Notes: generated by a model from the sequence alone, not told the origin. A stretch of DNA of 53,924 nucleotides from Planctomycetota bacterium (GCA_027621295.1 JAQCBR010000012.1:1-53924), one strand, 5' to 3'; positions 1 through 8,998 are shown, counted from the stretch's first letter. Numbers and translations: made by a program.

Positions 1-509
<509 letters not shown>

Positions 510-555
510 TGGAGGCTCCAGGGGTCTCGAGGTCGTTGGGTCCTGTGGTCTCGGC

Positions 556-2199
556 TCAGGTGCGCTCGATGGCGAACTCCGGCCTGTTCGGGGTGCCGTA
601 GCAGACGAGCGCGCCGCGCTCGCCCACCGCGTTGGGGCGCTGGAAGATCCAGTTCTGCCAGGCGGACAGGCGCCCGAAGATCTTGGTCTCCATGGTCTCG
701 GGTCCGGGGAAGCGGAGGTTGGACTCCATCCCCGTGAGCGCGTCCGGCGAGAAGCTCGCGCGCTCCTCGATGGCGAGGCGCAGCTCGTCCTCCCAGTCGA
801 TGTCGTCGGGGGCGACGGTCGCGAGACCCAGCTCGTCGGCCGTCTCCGCGTCGAAGCTCTCCTGGCCGGCGTGGGCCAGGACCGCATCGACCGCCTCGGG
901 CGTGCCGAGGAAGCGCGTCTCCAGGCGGGTCAGCCCGTTCGACATCGGGAAGCCGCCGCGGTTGGCCTCCGTGACGCCGAGGTGCACCTCGATGTCCGGG
1001 TCGTTCAGCACGAAGGAGCGGTCCGCCGCCAGGAGGAGCTCGAGGGAGGTCCCGACGAAGGTCGTGCCCTCGTCGGCAACGGCGTAGAAGCTCTTCGAGG
1101 AGAGGTCGAGGCGCTTGAGGACGCGGCGCACCAGGCCCGCAGTCTCCTGCACGAACCAGTGCTTCGCCCCAACGAGCAGGGCGTCGGTGGCGCGCACGGT
1201 CTCGGCACTCCCCTTGGCACGCAGCAGCACCAGGGCGATGTCGCGGAAGTTCATGCGCAGCTCGAGGATGGCCTGGTCGAGCTGGCGGTAGGCCTCGAGG
1301 ACCCACCAGCCGGCTGCGGCCGCCACGGCCTCGTCCTCGGTGGTGGGGCAGGTCTCGGGAGCCTCGAGGGTGAGCTCGGCCGTGCGGGAGGCCTCGTCCA
1401 GGGTCAGGGTCACGAAGCCATAGCTCAGCGTGGTCCGTCCGGCGTCGTCGCTGGTCTCCTCCCAGGTCACGGCCGGCAGGGGCACGCCCGGGCCGGGCCG
1501 CTCGACGATCTCGGCCGCGAGCTCGGAGGCGTGGCGCGCGACGGCCTCATCCCACTTGGAGAGCGGAGCCAGGTCGTCCACCAGGTTCCACTCGACCGCG
1601 CGCTTGCCCTTGATGCCCTCGGCGACGGTGGAGAACACATCGCAGCGGTCGCGGCGCAGCTTGCGCTTGTCGGTGATGCGGGTCAGGCCGCCGGTCCCGG
1701 GCAGCACGCCCAGCAGCGGCACCTCGGGGAAGCTGACGGCGCTGTTGCGGTCGTCCACCAGCAAGATGCGGTCCGCGGCCAGGGCCAGCTCGTAGCCGCC
1801 GCCGGAGGCCGTGCCGTTGAGCGCTGCGAGGAACCGCAGGCGGTCCGAGGAGCTCGCGTCCTCGATCCCAAGGCGCGTCTCGTTGGTGTACTTGCAGAAG
1901 TTCACCTTGAAGGAGTGCGCGCTCGTGCGGAGCATCACGATGTTCGCCCCGGCGCAGAAGACGCGATCGAGGGCGCCGGTCAGCACGACCGCTCGCACCT
2001 CCGGGTGCTCGAAGCGCAGGCGCTGGATCGCGTCCGCGAGCTCCACATCCACCCCGAGGTCGTAGCTGTTGAGCTTGAGCTCGTAGCCGTCGCGGAACGG
2101 GTGTTCCGGGTCGACACAGAGCTCGAGGCGCGCCTGCGCGCCGTCGACGGACAGCTTCCAGTGCCGGTAGCGGTCGGGATGGGTCTGGAACTCGATCAT
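556..2199 (-). CDS. boxC: 2,3-epoxybenzoyl-CoA dihydrolase / benzoyl-CoA-dihydrodiol lyase BoxC
   Basis: BoxC is a crotonase-superfamily enzyme that opens the 2,3-epoxybenzoyl-CoA ring hydrolytically, giving 3,4-dehydroadipyl-CoA semialdehyde and formate. The 547-residue length matches the family, which is about 550 residues and has two crotonase-like halves. The N-terminal half shows RVFCAGANI (CoA/oxyanion region) and ASGGGYELALAADRI; the second half shows GTSLELLLAADRSF. It lies directly upstream of boxB and about 105 bp downstream of a TGCA-N6-TGCA site, and probably heads the box transcript. No clear Shine-Dalgarno precedes the ATG. Confidence 0.95.
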   Translation of the reverse strand: MIEFQTHPDRYRHWKLSVDGAQARLELCVDPEHPFRDGYELKLNSYDLGVDVELADAIQRLRFEHPEVRAVVLTGALDRVFCAGANIVMLRTSAHSFKVNFCKYTNETRLGIEDASSSDRLRFLAALNGTASGGGYELALAADRILLVDDRNSAVSFPEVPLLGVLPGTGGLTRITDKRKLRRDRCDVFSTVAEGIKGKRAVEWNLVDDLAPLSKWDEAVARHASELAAEIVERPGPGVPLPAVTWEETSDDAGRTTLSYGFVTLTLDEASRTAELTLEAPETCPTTEDEAVAAAAGWWVLEAYRQLDQAILELRMNFRDIALVLLRAKGSAETVRATDALLVGAKHWFVQETAGLVRRVLKRLDLSSKSFYAVADEGTTFVGTSLELLLAADRSFVLNDPDIEVHLGVTEANRGGFPMSNGLTRLETRFLGTPEAVDAVLAHAGQESFDAETADELGLATVAPDDIDWEDELRLAIEERASFSPDALTGMESNLRFPGPETMETKIFGRLSAWQNWIFQRPNAVGERGALVCYGTPNRPEFAIERT

Positions 2200-2303
2200 G
2201 GGCCGTTGCGGGGAGAGCCGTTCGGGCCCGGAAAACTAGGTCCGGCCGCGGCAGGGCTCAAGCACCATACCGCAGAAATCGCCGAGCTGAGACAGAATCA
2301 AAC

Positions 2304-2317
2304 TGCACTACGTTGCA
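2304..2317. promoter_or_regulatory. Candidate BoxR/BzdR-type operator TGCA-N6-TGCA upstream of boxC
   Basis: The bases TGCA, CTACGT, TGCA occur at 2304-2307, 2308-2313 and 2314-2317. As I recall, BoxR and its paralogue BzdR of Azoarcus/Aromatoleum bind palindromic TGCA boxes of this spacing and release them when benzoyl-CoA is bound. The site is about 105 bp upstream of the boxC ATG and overlaps the stop codon of the yihY gene. On the minus strand the operator runs straight into TTGATT, which could be a -35 element; no convincing -10 follows. At this GC content I estimate about 0.5 chance occurrences of the motif in the whole window, so finding it by chance in this one gap is unlikely. Confidence 0.6.
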
Positions 2318-3591
2318 TCTTGCGCGCGGCGGAACGCATCGCTCCCCACCTGTCCCGCCCGATGGTCGGCCTCCTCGACCAGGGCCGCAATGCGCTCCGA
2401 GAGCGGCAGCCGCGCGCGGACGTCGGCTGGGATCGCACCGCGGATCGCAGCCCGTACCTCTTCGAGGCGAACCAGCCCAGGGTCGCGGGCGGGGACGACC
2501 CGGCCGTCGGGGTCGACGACGAGGAGGGACGCCCGCTCGAGCTCGGCGGCAACGTGGCCGAGCCACGAAGGGGGCAGGTCGAGGGCCTGCGCCTCCTCGG
2601 CGAGGCGGATCGGCTCCCGCCCTTCGTCGTGCGCGAGGCACGCCCGCTCGACGAGGTGCAGCGCGACCCTCTCGCGGACTGCGGCCGACAGGTCGGACGG
2701 GTCGCGGCCCGGCCCCAGGGTCGCCGCGTTCTGGACCGCGTAGCCGAACTCGGCCCCCATCAGCACGACGGTCCAGCCCGTCTGGAGGTAGGCGATCAGG
2801 AGCGGGACCGCCGCCAGCGTCGCGTAGATCGCGTTCGCGCGGGCGGCCCCCACCTGGAGCTCGATGTACGCGGTGTGCACGCCGATCAGCGCGGACCCGG
2901 CGAGCAGCCCGGACGCGACCCCCGGCACGACGCGGACGCCCGAGCTCGGCATCAGCAGGTAGAGCCCCGACAGCGCGGCCCACGCCATCGCGTGCGGGAC
3001 GATCCAGAGCCCCGCGTCGTAGAGCGGCGCGACCCACGGCCATTCGCCGGCGAGCCACGCCGACCAGGGCGCGTCGCGGAGGATCGACGTGATGCTCAGC
3101 GCGACGAGCATCAGGACCGGGACCACGGCCACCAGCGCGACGAAGTTGGTCAGCCGACGGAGCAGCGCGCGCCGCGCGGGCACGCGCCACGCGAAGTTCA
3201 TCGCCTGCTCGACGCCCGAGAAGAGCGTCAGTCCCGCGTAGAGCAGCATCCCGACGCCGACGAAGCCGAGCGTCTGGAAGCTCGTCCGATCGACGAGCGC
3301 GACGATCTGCTCGACCGCCGCCTGGTATTCGGCGGGCAGGTCCGCCGCGCGCGCACGCAGCGCGTCCTCGAGGTCCTGTCGGAAGCCGAACGCGCCCGCG
3401 ATCGCCGAGCCGACCATCAGGAGCGGCACGAGAGCGAGCAGCGTGACGAGGGTCAGGCCGGCCGCACGGATCCCGACCTGGTGCCGCGCGAACTGGCCGG
3501 CGGTGTGGACCAGGATCCGGGCGCCGAGCACGCCGAGCCGCGCCGGGGCGGACAGGCGCCTTGCATCGATGTTCCAGAGTCTCGCGAGCAC
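2308..3591 (-). CDS. YihY/virulence factor BrkB family membrane protein
   Basis: This is a multi-pass inner-membrane protein of the YihY/BrkB family, sometimes mis-called ribonuclease BN; its function is unsettled. Hydrophobic segments include AGLTLVTLLALVPLLMVGSAIAG, FVGVGMLLYAGLTLF, FVALVAVVPVLMLVAL and AAVPLLIAYLQTGWTVV. The TLVTLLALVPLL segment is typical of the family. The C-terminal ~110 residues look soluble and winged-helix-like, as in longer family members. The frame stays open to an ATG at 3726, but the first 45 residues there are low-complexity and would leave only 11 bp to the divergent regulator. I therefore prefer the GTG at 3591, which has AGGA ten bases upstream. A role in benzoate uptake or export is only suggested by position. 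Confidence 0.8.
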   Translation of the reverse strand: MLARLWNIDARRLSAPARLGVLGARILVHTAGQFARHQVGIRAAGLTLVTLLALVPLLMVGSAIAGAFGFRQDLEDALRARAADLPAEYQAAVEQIVALVDRTSFQTLGFVGVGMLLYAGLTLFSGVEQAMNFAWRVPARRALLRRLTNFVALVAVVPVLMLVALSITSILRDAPWSAWLAGEWPWVAPLYDAGLWIVPHAMAWAALSGLYLLMPSSGVRVVPGVASGLLAGSALIGVHTAYIELQVGAARANAIYATLAAVPLLIAYLQTGWTVVLMGAEFGYAVQNAATLGPGRDPSDLSAAVRERVALHLVERACLAHDEGREPIRLAEEAQALDLPPSWLGHVAAELERASLLVVDPDGRVVPARDPGLVRLEEVRAAIRGAIPADVRARLPLSERIAALVEEADHRAGQVGSDAFRRAQDAT

Positions 3592-3737
3592 GGGGCGTCG
3601 ATCCTGCGCGTTCCGGGACGTGCAACCCAGTCCCTGGGGACGAACTTCGGGTGCCGGGCCGGAGAACGGCCCGAGCCAACGCGCGCCGCCCGCACCATGT
3701 TGCATGACCCAGCGCCGAAGCGGCATGATCTTGCACC
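3592..3737. promoter_or_regulatory. Divergent control region between yihY and boxR with degenerate TGCA sites
   Basis: The gap holds two imperfect versions of the operator seen before boxC: CGCA-N6-TGCA at 3691-3704 and GGCA-N6-TGCA at 3722-3735, the second ending two bases before the boxR start codon. A further isolated TGCA lies near 3620. If real, they would let the regulator repress its own gene. No clear -35/-10 pair is visible. If yihY instead starts at 3726, most of this stretch is coding. Confidence 0.3.
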
Positions 3738-4511
3738 GTGATCGACGCCGCCGCCATTCTCCAGCAGCTGGGCCAGCAGGTCCGGGCCCGCCGCAGCGCG
3801 CGCGGATGGTCGCGCCGGGACCTCGCCCGCCACACCGGGATCTCCGAGCGCTTCCTCGCCGACGTCGAGACCGGCAAGGCCAACCCTTCGATCGCCCGGC
3901 TCTGCGCGCTTGCCAACACGTTCGAGACCACGCCCGCAGCGCTGCTCGGCAGCGATCCGGCGCGAAAGGCCGCCCCGCCCCGCATCGCCCTGCTCGGCCT
4001 CCGCGGCGCGGGCAAGAGCTCGGTCGGCACGGCGCTCGCCGACCGGCTCGGCTGGCCGCTGATCGAACTCGACGCCGAGATCGAACGGCGCAGCGGGCTC
4101 TCGCTCGAGCAGATCTTCGAGCTCAACGGCGAGCGCGACTTCCGCCGCATCGAGCGCCAGACGCTCCGCGCGATCCTCGACGACGGCCCGGCCCCCTGCG
4201 TGCTCGCGACCGGCGGCGGCATCGTCACCGACCCCGAGACCTTCGCCCTGCTCCGCAGCCACGCGCGCACCGTGTGGCTGAAGGCCAGGCCCGAGGACCA
4301 CTGGCAGCGCGTCGTCGCCCAGGGCGACACCCGACCCATGGAAGGCCAGGACGCCGCGTTCGACGCGCTGTGCCGGATCCTCCGGGAGCGCGAACGCGAC
4401 TACCGGCAGGCCGAGGTCACGATCGACACGTCGGCACGCAGCCTGGACGGCATCGCGGACGAGATCGCGAAGCGGTTCGAGCTGAGCGACATGGCGCCTG
4501 CCACGGAGTAG
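3738..4511 (+). CDS. boxR: BoxR/BzdR-type benzoyl-CoA-responsive transcriptional regulator
   Basis: The 257-residue protein has the two-part plan of BzdR/BoxR. An XRE-type helix-turn-helix (about residues 9-65, with RRDLARHTGISERFLADVE) is joined to a shikimate-kinase-like domain (about 80-250). The latter has Walker A GLRGAGKSS at 87-95, a DAEIERRSG segment, ELNGERDFRRIE and ATGGGIV. In the characterised proteins the kinase-like domain senses benzoyl-CoA and is not catalytic. The start is a GTG. It is divergent from the yihY-boxC-boxB strand, and the matching operator-like site upstream of boxC supports local regulation. A plain shikimate kinase is excluded by the N-terminal HTH. Confidence 0.92.
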   Translation: MIDAAAILQQLGQQVRARRSARGWSRRDLARHTGISERFLADVETGKANPSIARLCALANTFETTPAALLGSDPARKAAPPRIALLGLRGAGKSSVGTALADRLGWPLIELDAEIERRSGLSLEQIFELNGERDFRRIERQTLRAILDDGPAPCVLATGGGIVTDPETFALLRSHARTVWLKARPEDHWQRVVAQGDTRPMEGQDAAFDALCRILRERERDYRQAEVTIDTSARSLDGIADEIAKRFELSDMAPATE

Positions 4512-4521
4512 AGCCGGGGCT

Positions 4522-4743
4522 TCAGCGCCCGAGCACGCTCCGCACCGCGCCGTGCACGCCGATCAGCGCGAGCAGCGCGCCGACCACCGCTCCCGACACG
4601 GACAGGAACCCGAAGCGGTCCCAGAGCAGCCAGCTGGCGACGAGCATCAGTCCACCGGTCGCGGCGATGAGCAGGCTGAGCGGCAGGTCGGCCAGTCCCC
4701 AACGCTCTTCGCTGGAGACCGGGCCGTCGTCGCGATCGCTCAC
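4522..4743 (-). CDS. Small two-helix membrane protein, unknown function
   Basis: A 73-residue protein with an acidic N-terminus (MSDRDDGPVSSEE) and two predicted membrane helices, about residues 20-42 and 47-66. I do not recognise the family. Its ATG overlaps the stop of the upstream phosphodiester glycosidase gene by four bases, so the two are probably translationally coupled. It is the last gene of the minus-strand run that begins near 9801 and converges with boxR. Confidence 0.65.
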   Translation of the reverse strand: MSDRDDGPVSSEERWGLADLPLSLLIAATGGLMLVASWLLWDRFGFLSVSGAVVGALLALIGVHGAVRSVLGR

Positions 4744-5972
4744 CGCGGGGCTCCTGCGACCTCGACGAGGCGGATCGCGTCGACGATCACGTCCTTGCCT
4801 TCCTCACCGCGCCAGACGACCTCGACCGGGTCCGCGCCGACGGCGACCGTCGCGAAGCGCTGCCAGCGGCCCACCTTGCTGCGCTGGTCGAGCCGCTTGG
4901 TGTCCGCACCGCCGAGCTCGACGGTGACCCAGCCCGGCTTCGCGTCCCGGACGCGGGGCCAGCGGGCCTCGAGCGCGTAGGTTCCGGGTCGCAGTGCTTC
5001 GAGCGAGAAGGTGAATCGCAGGGCCGCGTCGCCGGCGAGCACCGCCGCGTCACCGCGGTAGCCGTCGTCCGCAGCCTCGACATGCGCCGCACCGTCCGGC
5101 AGCCCGAGCGCGTCCTCATCGAACACCCGGACCGCAGGGGCCGACACGACGACGGCGTTCGCGACCGCGCGCTCGCCGCCGGCGTCGAACTTCCCGTTGT
5201 CCGACGGGTGGTTGACGATGCCGAGCCCGAGCGTCCACATCGTCGAGGATCCGCCGCCGTCGAGGTTCACCGCGGCCTCGCAGCCGAGCGCGATCATCAG
5301 CGTCGACAGCTCGGCGTAGCTCATGCCCGCGGCCTTGTCGCTACGGCCGTCCACGCAGGCGAGCAGCACCGCGCCGTCCTTGCGGACGCCGAGCACGGTC
5401 CGCGGGTGGCGCGCGGCGTTGGCCCACGACACGGCTCTGCCGTTCTCGACCAGGAGCGCGCTGCCGCCGAGCGCGTCCTCGACCCCGGCCCAGCGGCCCG
5501 GCGGAACCTCACGGACCGTAACGCGGTTGCGCGCGTCGACGCCGAACGCCGACTGCCCGGTCCGCTGCACCTCGGTCGCGGGCACGACCGACTCGCCGTC
5601 GACCTGGATCAGGCCGAGCGGGGCTCCGGTCTTGGTGTTGAAGAAGCCGCCGTTCACGGCGACGAGGCCGCCGAACGACGCGGCGATCGACGACGTGCGG
5701 TCGAGCGGCGCGGCCTGGACGACGTCGAGGCGGACTCCGGCTTCGAGCGTCAGCACCGCGATCGACTGCGGGCCGGAGAACAGCTCCGGGAACCAGGAGC
5801 GCCGGAGCACGACGCCGACCCCGACCTCGTCCTCCTGCCAGGCTGCTTCCTGGATCAGTGCGGTCGGATCGGGCTCAGGGCCCCGCTTCGCCTGCGCGGG
5901 CAGGCAGGCCGCCAGCAGCAGGGCCGCGGAACTAGCCAGCCCCAGCGAGGTGCTCCGGAACGTGCCGCGCAT
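4740..5972 (-). CDS. Phosphodiester glycosidase (NAGPA/DUF2233 family) lipoprotein
   Basis: The 410-residue protein carries a NAGPA domain, the fold of N-acetylglucosamine-1-phosphodiester alpha-N-acetylglucosaminidase, which hydrolyses sugar-phosphate diesters. Signature stretches are GGLVAVNGGFFNTKTGAPLG, ARHPRTVLGV, CVDGRS and EAAVNLDGGGSSTMW. The N-terminus is a signal peptide with lipobox LAAC (Cys 23), so the protein is likely a lipoprotein outside the cytoplasm. The C-terminal ~130 residues look like a beta-sandwich of the golvesin or carbohydrate-binding type. I chose the ATG at 5972, 14 bp after the preceding gene, because the upstream open frame lies antisense-like within the DUF1080 gene and lacks coding character. 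The true substrate is unknown. Confidence 0.85.
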   Translation of the reverse strand: MRGTFRSTSLGLASSAALLLAACLPAQAKRGPEPDPTALIQEAAWQEDEVGVGVVLRRSWFPELFSGPQSIAVLTLEAGVRLDVVQAAPLDRTSSIAASFGGLVAVNGGFFNTKTGAPLGLIQVDGESVVPATEVQRTGQSAFGVDARNRVTVREVPPGRWAGVEDALGGSALLVENGRAVSWANAARHPRTVLGVRKDGAVLLACVDGRSDKAAGMSYAELSTLMIALGCEAAVNLDGGGSSTMWTLGLGIVNHPSDNGKFDAGGERAVANAVVVSAPAVRVFDEDALGLPDGAAHVEAADDGYRGDAAVLAGDAALRFTFSLEALRPGTYALEARWPRVRDAKPGWVTVELGGADTKRLDQRSKVGRWQRFATVAVGADPVEVVWRGEEGKDVIVDAIRLVEVAGAPR

Positions 5973-5986
5973 CGTCCGCCGATCCG

Positions 5987-7213
5987 TCAGCGACGTTCCC
6001 CGGCCGGCGGCGCGGCCTTGCGCAAGATCTCGAGCGACCGCACTTCGACCCGCATGTCCTGCCCGCCGTGCACCTGCACGCCGAGACGCCCGCGCAGTCG
6101 GCCCGGGTCGTCGAGCAGCTCGGAGGCCACGGCGCCGTTGACGAGGACCTTCAGGTGCCGCCCCTCCGCGATGACGACCATCTCGTTCCAGTCGCCCGCC
6201 TTGAAGTGCTTCTGGACCCACTCGGGCTTCGGCCTCGACACGTACGCGCGGCCACCGGTCTCGTAGAGCATGCCCGCGTCCTTCTCGGCGTCGATCTCGG
6301 CCTGGAACCCGTGCACCGCGACGTTGCCCTTCGCGGTCTGCTCGCAGCGGAAGTAGAGGCCGCTGTTGCCGCGGACCGCGCGGTAGACGATGCGCGCCGC
6401 GAAGTCCCCGACCTCGCCCTCGGCCAGCAGGACGCCGTGCGCCGGATCGTCCTTCCTCTGCTCGCCGATCAGGATGCCGTCCTCGACGGCCCACGTTCCG
6501 CCGCCGATACGCTCGAAGCCGTCGAGGCTCGCGCCGTCGAACAGCGGCACCCACTCGTGGTGGCCGCGCTCGGTGATCCTGACGTTGCGCCAGCGGATCT
6601 CCTTCGGCCCCGCCTCCGCCGGCAGCCCGTGGACCTGGAGCGCGACGAAGCCACGGAGCGTCATCACGTCGAGCAGGTCCGCGGCCGGCACGCCGTTGAT
6701 CCAGGTGCGGAGCGACGGGCCCTCGCAGACGATCCGGTAGTGGTTCCAGTCCTCGGCGCGGAACGCCAGCCGCGCGGGCTCGTTGTCCTTCAGGTCGTCG
6801 AGCCAGCCCCGGCGGGACTCGTCGAAGATCCCCCCGGACCACGCGCGCTTCGAAGGGTCGATCTCGACCTGGTAGCCGTGCACCGTTCCCTTCGCGTTGG
6901 TAGCAGAGCGGATCTGGATGCCGGAGTTCAGTCCGTTGTCGACGCGGTACTCGAGCTCGAGCTCGAAGTCGCCGAACGTCTCGTCGGTGCAGAGGAACGC
7001 GTTCGGGTAGCTGCCCGACCGCCCGACGATCTGTCCGTCCTCGACGCGGTAGGTCCCGCCCCCACCGCGCTTGGTCCAGCCCTCGAGGGTCTCGCCGTCG
7101 AACAGCGCGCGCGCGGCCACGGCAGGGCTCGTTGCTTCCTGGCTGTGGACGGTCGCTCCGGACACTGCGCAGGCGGCGAGCAGCGGGCGAAGGAAGAGGT
7201 TCGGGTTCACCAT
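5987..7213 (-). CDS. Secreted protein with two DUF1080 (3-keto-disaccharide hydrolase) domains
   Basis: The 408-residue protein has two tandem DUF1080 domains. Each opens with a similar motif: ALFDGETLEGW (about residue 36) and PLFDGASLDGF (about residue 222). Each contains the typical SGIQIRS or SGLYFRCE strand, a HGYQVEID or HGFQAEID strand and WINGV or LVNGA. DUF1080 is a concanavalin-like fold; some members hydrolyse 3-keto-glycosides, others may only bind glycans. The N-terminus is a signal peptide (ending VHS-QE) with a possible lipobox LAAC. Its start overlaps the stop of the short-chain dehydrogenase by seven bases. A dehydrogenase next to a 3-keto-glycoside hydrolase could be functionally meaningful. 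Confidence 0.87.
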   Translation of the reverse strand: MVNPNLFLRPLLAACAVSGATVHSQEATSPAVAARALFDGETLEGWTKRGGGGTYRVEDGQIVGRSGSYPNAFLCTDETFGDFELELEYRVDNGLNSGIQIRSATNAKGTVHGYQVEIDPSKRAWSGGIFDESRRGWLDDLKDNEPARLAFRAEDWNHYRIVCEGPSLRTWINGVPAADLLDVMTLRGFVALQVHGLPAEAGPKEIRWRNVRITERGHHEWVPLFDGASLDGFERIGGGTWAVEDGILIGEQRKDDPAHGVLLAEGEVGDFAARIVYRAVRGNSGLYFRCEQTAKGNVAVHGFQAEIDAEKDAGMLYETGGRAYVSRPKPEWVQKHFKAGDWNEMVVIAEGRHLKVLVNGAVASELLDDPGRLRGRLGVQVHGGQDMRVEVRSLEILRKAAPPAGERR

Positions 7214-7902
7214 GGGAGCGTCTCTCCGAATCGGTCGAAGAAGCCCCCGGACCGGCTCGGGTCGAGGGCGTCGAGCGTGCGCATCATCGCGTCGACCGAC
7301 TCGTCGATCGACAGCGGAGCCGACGCCCCGCCCATCCCGGTGCGGACCCAGCCGGGATGGAGCGCCGCGACGATGATGCCGCGCTCTCGTCCGTCGTGGG
7401 CGAGGCAGCGGACGAGCATGTTCATCGAAGCCTTGCTCATCCGGTACGCGTGGCGTCCTCCCGACCCGTTGTCGGCGATCGAACCCATCAGCGACGAGAT
7501 GCAGACGACCCTGGCGCCGTCCGCCAGATGCGACCAGAGCGCGCGGGTCAGCAGGAGCGGCCCGATCGCGTTGGTCTCGAAGGCTGCGCGCAGGCCGGCC
7601 TCGTCCACGTCGAGCAGAGTGCGTTCCGCTCCGCCGAAGATGCCCGCGTTGTGCAGCAGGAGGTCGACCTTCCGGTCGCCGATGGCGGCGATGAGGTCGC
7701 CTGCCGCACCCTCGTCCGTCACGTCGCACCGGACGATCCGGATCGCGCGGCCTTCGGCGAGCTCGCGCAGCTCCGACGCCGCGTCGGGCTCGCGGCACGC
7801 GGCGACGACCGCGGCACCTCGGTCCAGGAGCCTAGCTGTGAACGCGAGGCCCAGACCACGGTTGGCTCCGGTGACGACGGCGAGCGGGGCTGTGTCCGAC
7901 AT
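7207..7902 (-). CDS. Short-chain dehydrogenase/reductase (CsgA-like SDR)
   Basis: The 231-residue SDR has a Rossmann NAD(P)-binding motif TGANRGLG (11-18), the DVTD loop, HNAG (84-87), a catalytic Ser in CISSLMG and Tyr153/Lys157 in the motif YRMSK. Length and sequence suit the small C-factor/CsgA-like SDRs. The substrate cannot be told from sequence. It overlaps the DUF1080 gene by seven bases and follows the alpha/beta hydrolase gene by 67 bp, so it is part of the same minus-strand operon. There is no export signal, so it should act in the cytoplasm. Confidence 0.9.
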   Translation of the reverse strand: MSDTAPLAVVTGANRGLGLAFTARLLDRGAAVVAACREPDAASELRELAEGRAIRIVRCDVTDEGAAGDLIAAIGDRKVDLLLHNAGIFGGAERTLLDVDEAGLRAAFETNAIGPLLLTRALWSHLADGARVVCISSLMGSIADNGSGGRHAYRMSKASMNMLVRCLAHDGRERGIIVAALHPGWVRTGMGGASAPLSIDESVDAMMRTLDALDPSRSGGFFDRFGETLPW

Positions 7903-7969
7903 GCCCCGTTCATAGACGATTCTTCCGGAGCGCGCGCCCTCGGACTCCGGGCGCCGCGCGCGGCCCAGG

Positions 7970-8998
7970 TCAGCGTGCGAACGCGCGCAGCAGCTCGACG
8001 ATGCGGCCCGGCTTCTCTTCCTGCGGGTAGTGTCCGCACGCGGGCAGCACCTCGAGACGCGCGCCCGGGATCGCTTCGGCGAGCCGTCGGCCGTGGCGGT
8101 CGAGCCTCAGCGCCACGTCGTCCTCGCCCCAGACGATCAGGGTCGGGCATGCGATCCGAGCGAGGTCCGCGGCGCGCGTGCCGTTCTCGTCGCGCGCGAG
8201 GTCGACCATCGCCCGCCAGTTGTCCGCGTGCGCGCAGACGAGGAAGACCTCTTCGACGCGGTCGGTCGGGACTTCGCCGCGGAAGTGTGGAGCCAGCGCG
8301 TGCGCGATGCGCTCCCTCGAGTTCAGCGCGTAGCCGAGGGACGCCACCGACATCTCCCGCATCTGGACCTCCTCCGACAACCACTCGTCGTCCTGCCGCG
8401 CGAGGCCCGAGCTGTCGAGGAGCACGAGCCGTCCGACGAGGTCGGGGCGGTCGACCGCGAGCCGCCACGCGAACTCGCCGCCGTAGCTCTGGCCGACGAG
8501 CGTGACCTTCTCCAAGCCGAGCGCGTCGAGCGCAGCACCGATCCAGGCCGCGCAGCGATCGAACGAGTACGGCGGGGCCGCGGTCCTGGTCATGCCATGG
8601 CCGATCAGCTCGAGCGCGTAGACGTCGAAGTCCCCCCCGCCGACCCCCTCGTGGTCGGCGCCGCCGAACACGACCTCGGTCCACGTCGCGAGCGAGTGCG
8701 GCGTCGGGTGGATCAGCACGACGGGCGCCATCTCCGGCGCGCCCTCGCGGCGCGGGACGTGCGCGTAGATCAGCTCTGCGTCGCGGTCCTCGAAGCGGAT
8801 CGCGCGGCGCTCGAGGCCGTGCGCGCGCAGCGCGGCGTTCTTGTCGAGCCCTAAGATCCCCTCCTCGATCTCCTGCTTGGACAGGACCGAGGACGCGAGC
8901 AGGAAACCGATCCCGAGCGCGGCCATCAGGACGAGGGCGGTGACGACGAAGACGATCTTGCGGAGCACGCTCTCCGGCTTCGCGCCGCCCCCGGTCAC
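7970..8998 (-). CDS. Membrane-anchored alpha/beta hydrolase
   Basis: The 342-residue alpha/beta hydrolase has an N-terminal membrane helix (about 13-36) and the catalytic domain outside or at the membrane. Ser171 lies in the nucleophile elbow GQSYGG, the likely acid is Asp294 in GEDD, and His323 is in CGHYPQ. HPTPHS near residue 97 is the likely oxyanion region. The start is a GTG at 8998 that overlaps the upstream stop (GTGA), so translation is probably coupled to the dihydroorotate-dehydrogenase-like gene. Esterase, lipase or C-C hydrolase activity cannot be distinguished. Confidence 0.88.
   Translation of the reverse strand: MTGGGAKPESVLRKIVFVVTALVLMAALGIGFLLASSVLSKQEIEEGILGLDKNAALRAHGLERRAIRFEDRDAELIYAHVPRREGAPEMAPVVLIHPTPHSLATWTEVVFGGADHEGVGGGDFDVYALELIGHGMTRTAAPPYSFDRCAAWIGAALDALGLEKVTLVGQSYGGEFAWRLAVDRPDLVGRLVLLDSSGLARQDDEWLSEEVQMREMSVASLGYALNSRERIAHALAPHFRGEVPTDRVEEVFLVCAHADNWRAMVDLARDENGTRAADLARIACPTLIVWGEDDVALRLDRHGRRLAEAIPGARLEVLPACGHYPQEEKPGRIVELLRAFAR

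Noticed and set aside
871-3741. A 956-codon open frame on the plus strand across boxC and yihY.
   Set aside because: It is antisense to two recognisable genes, is Arg/Gly/Ala/Glu-rich and shows no family motif. Long antisense frames are expected at this GC content.
4740-6842. A 700-residue version of the phosphodiester glycosidase starting at a GTG inside the DUF1080 gene.
   Set aside because: The first 290 residues lie over another real gene in a different frame; a signal peptide with lipobox starts at the ATG at 5972.
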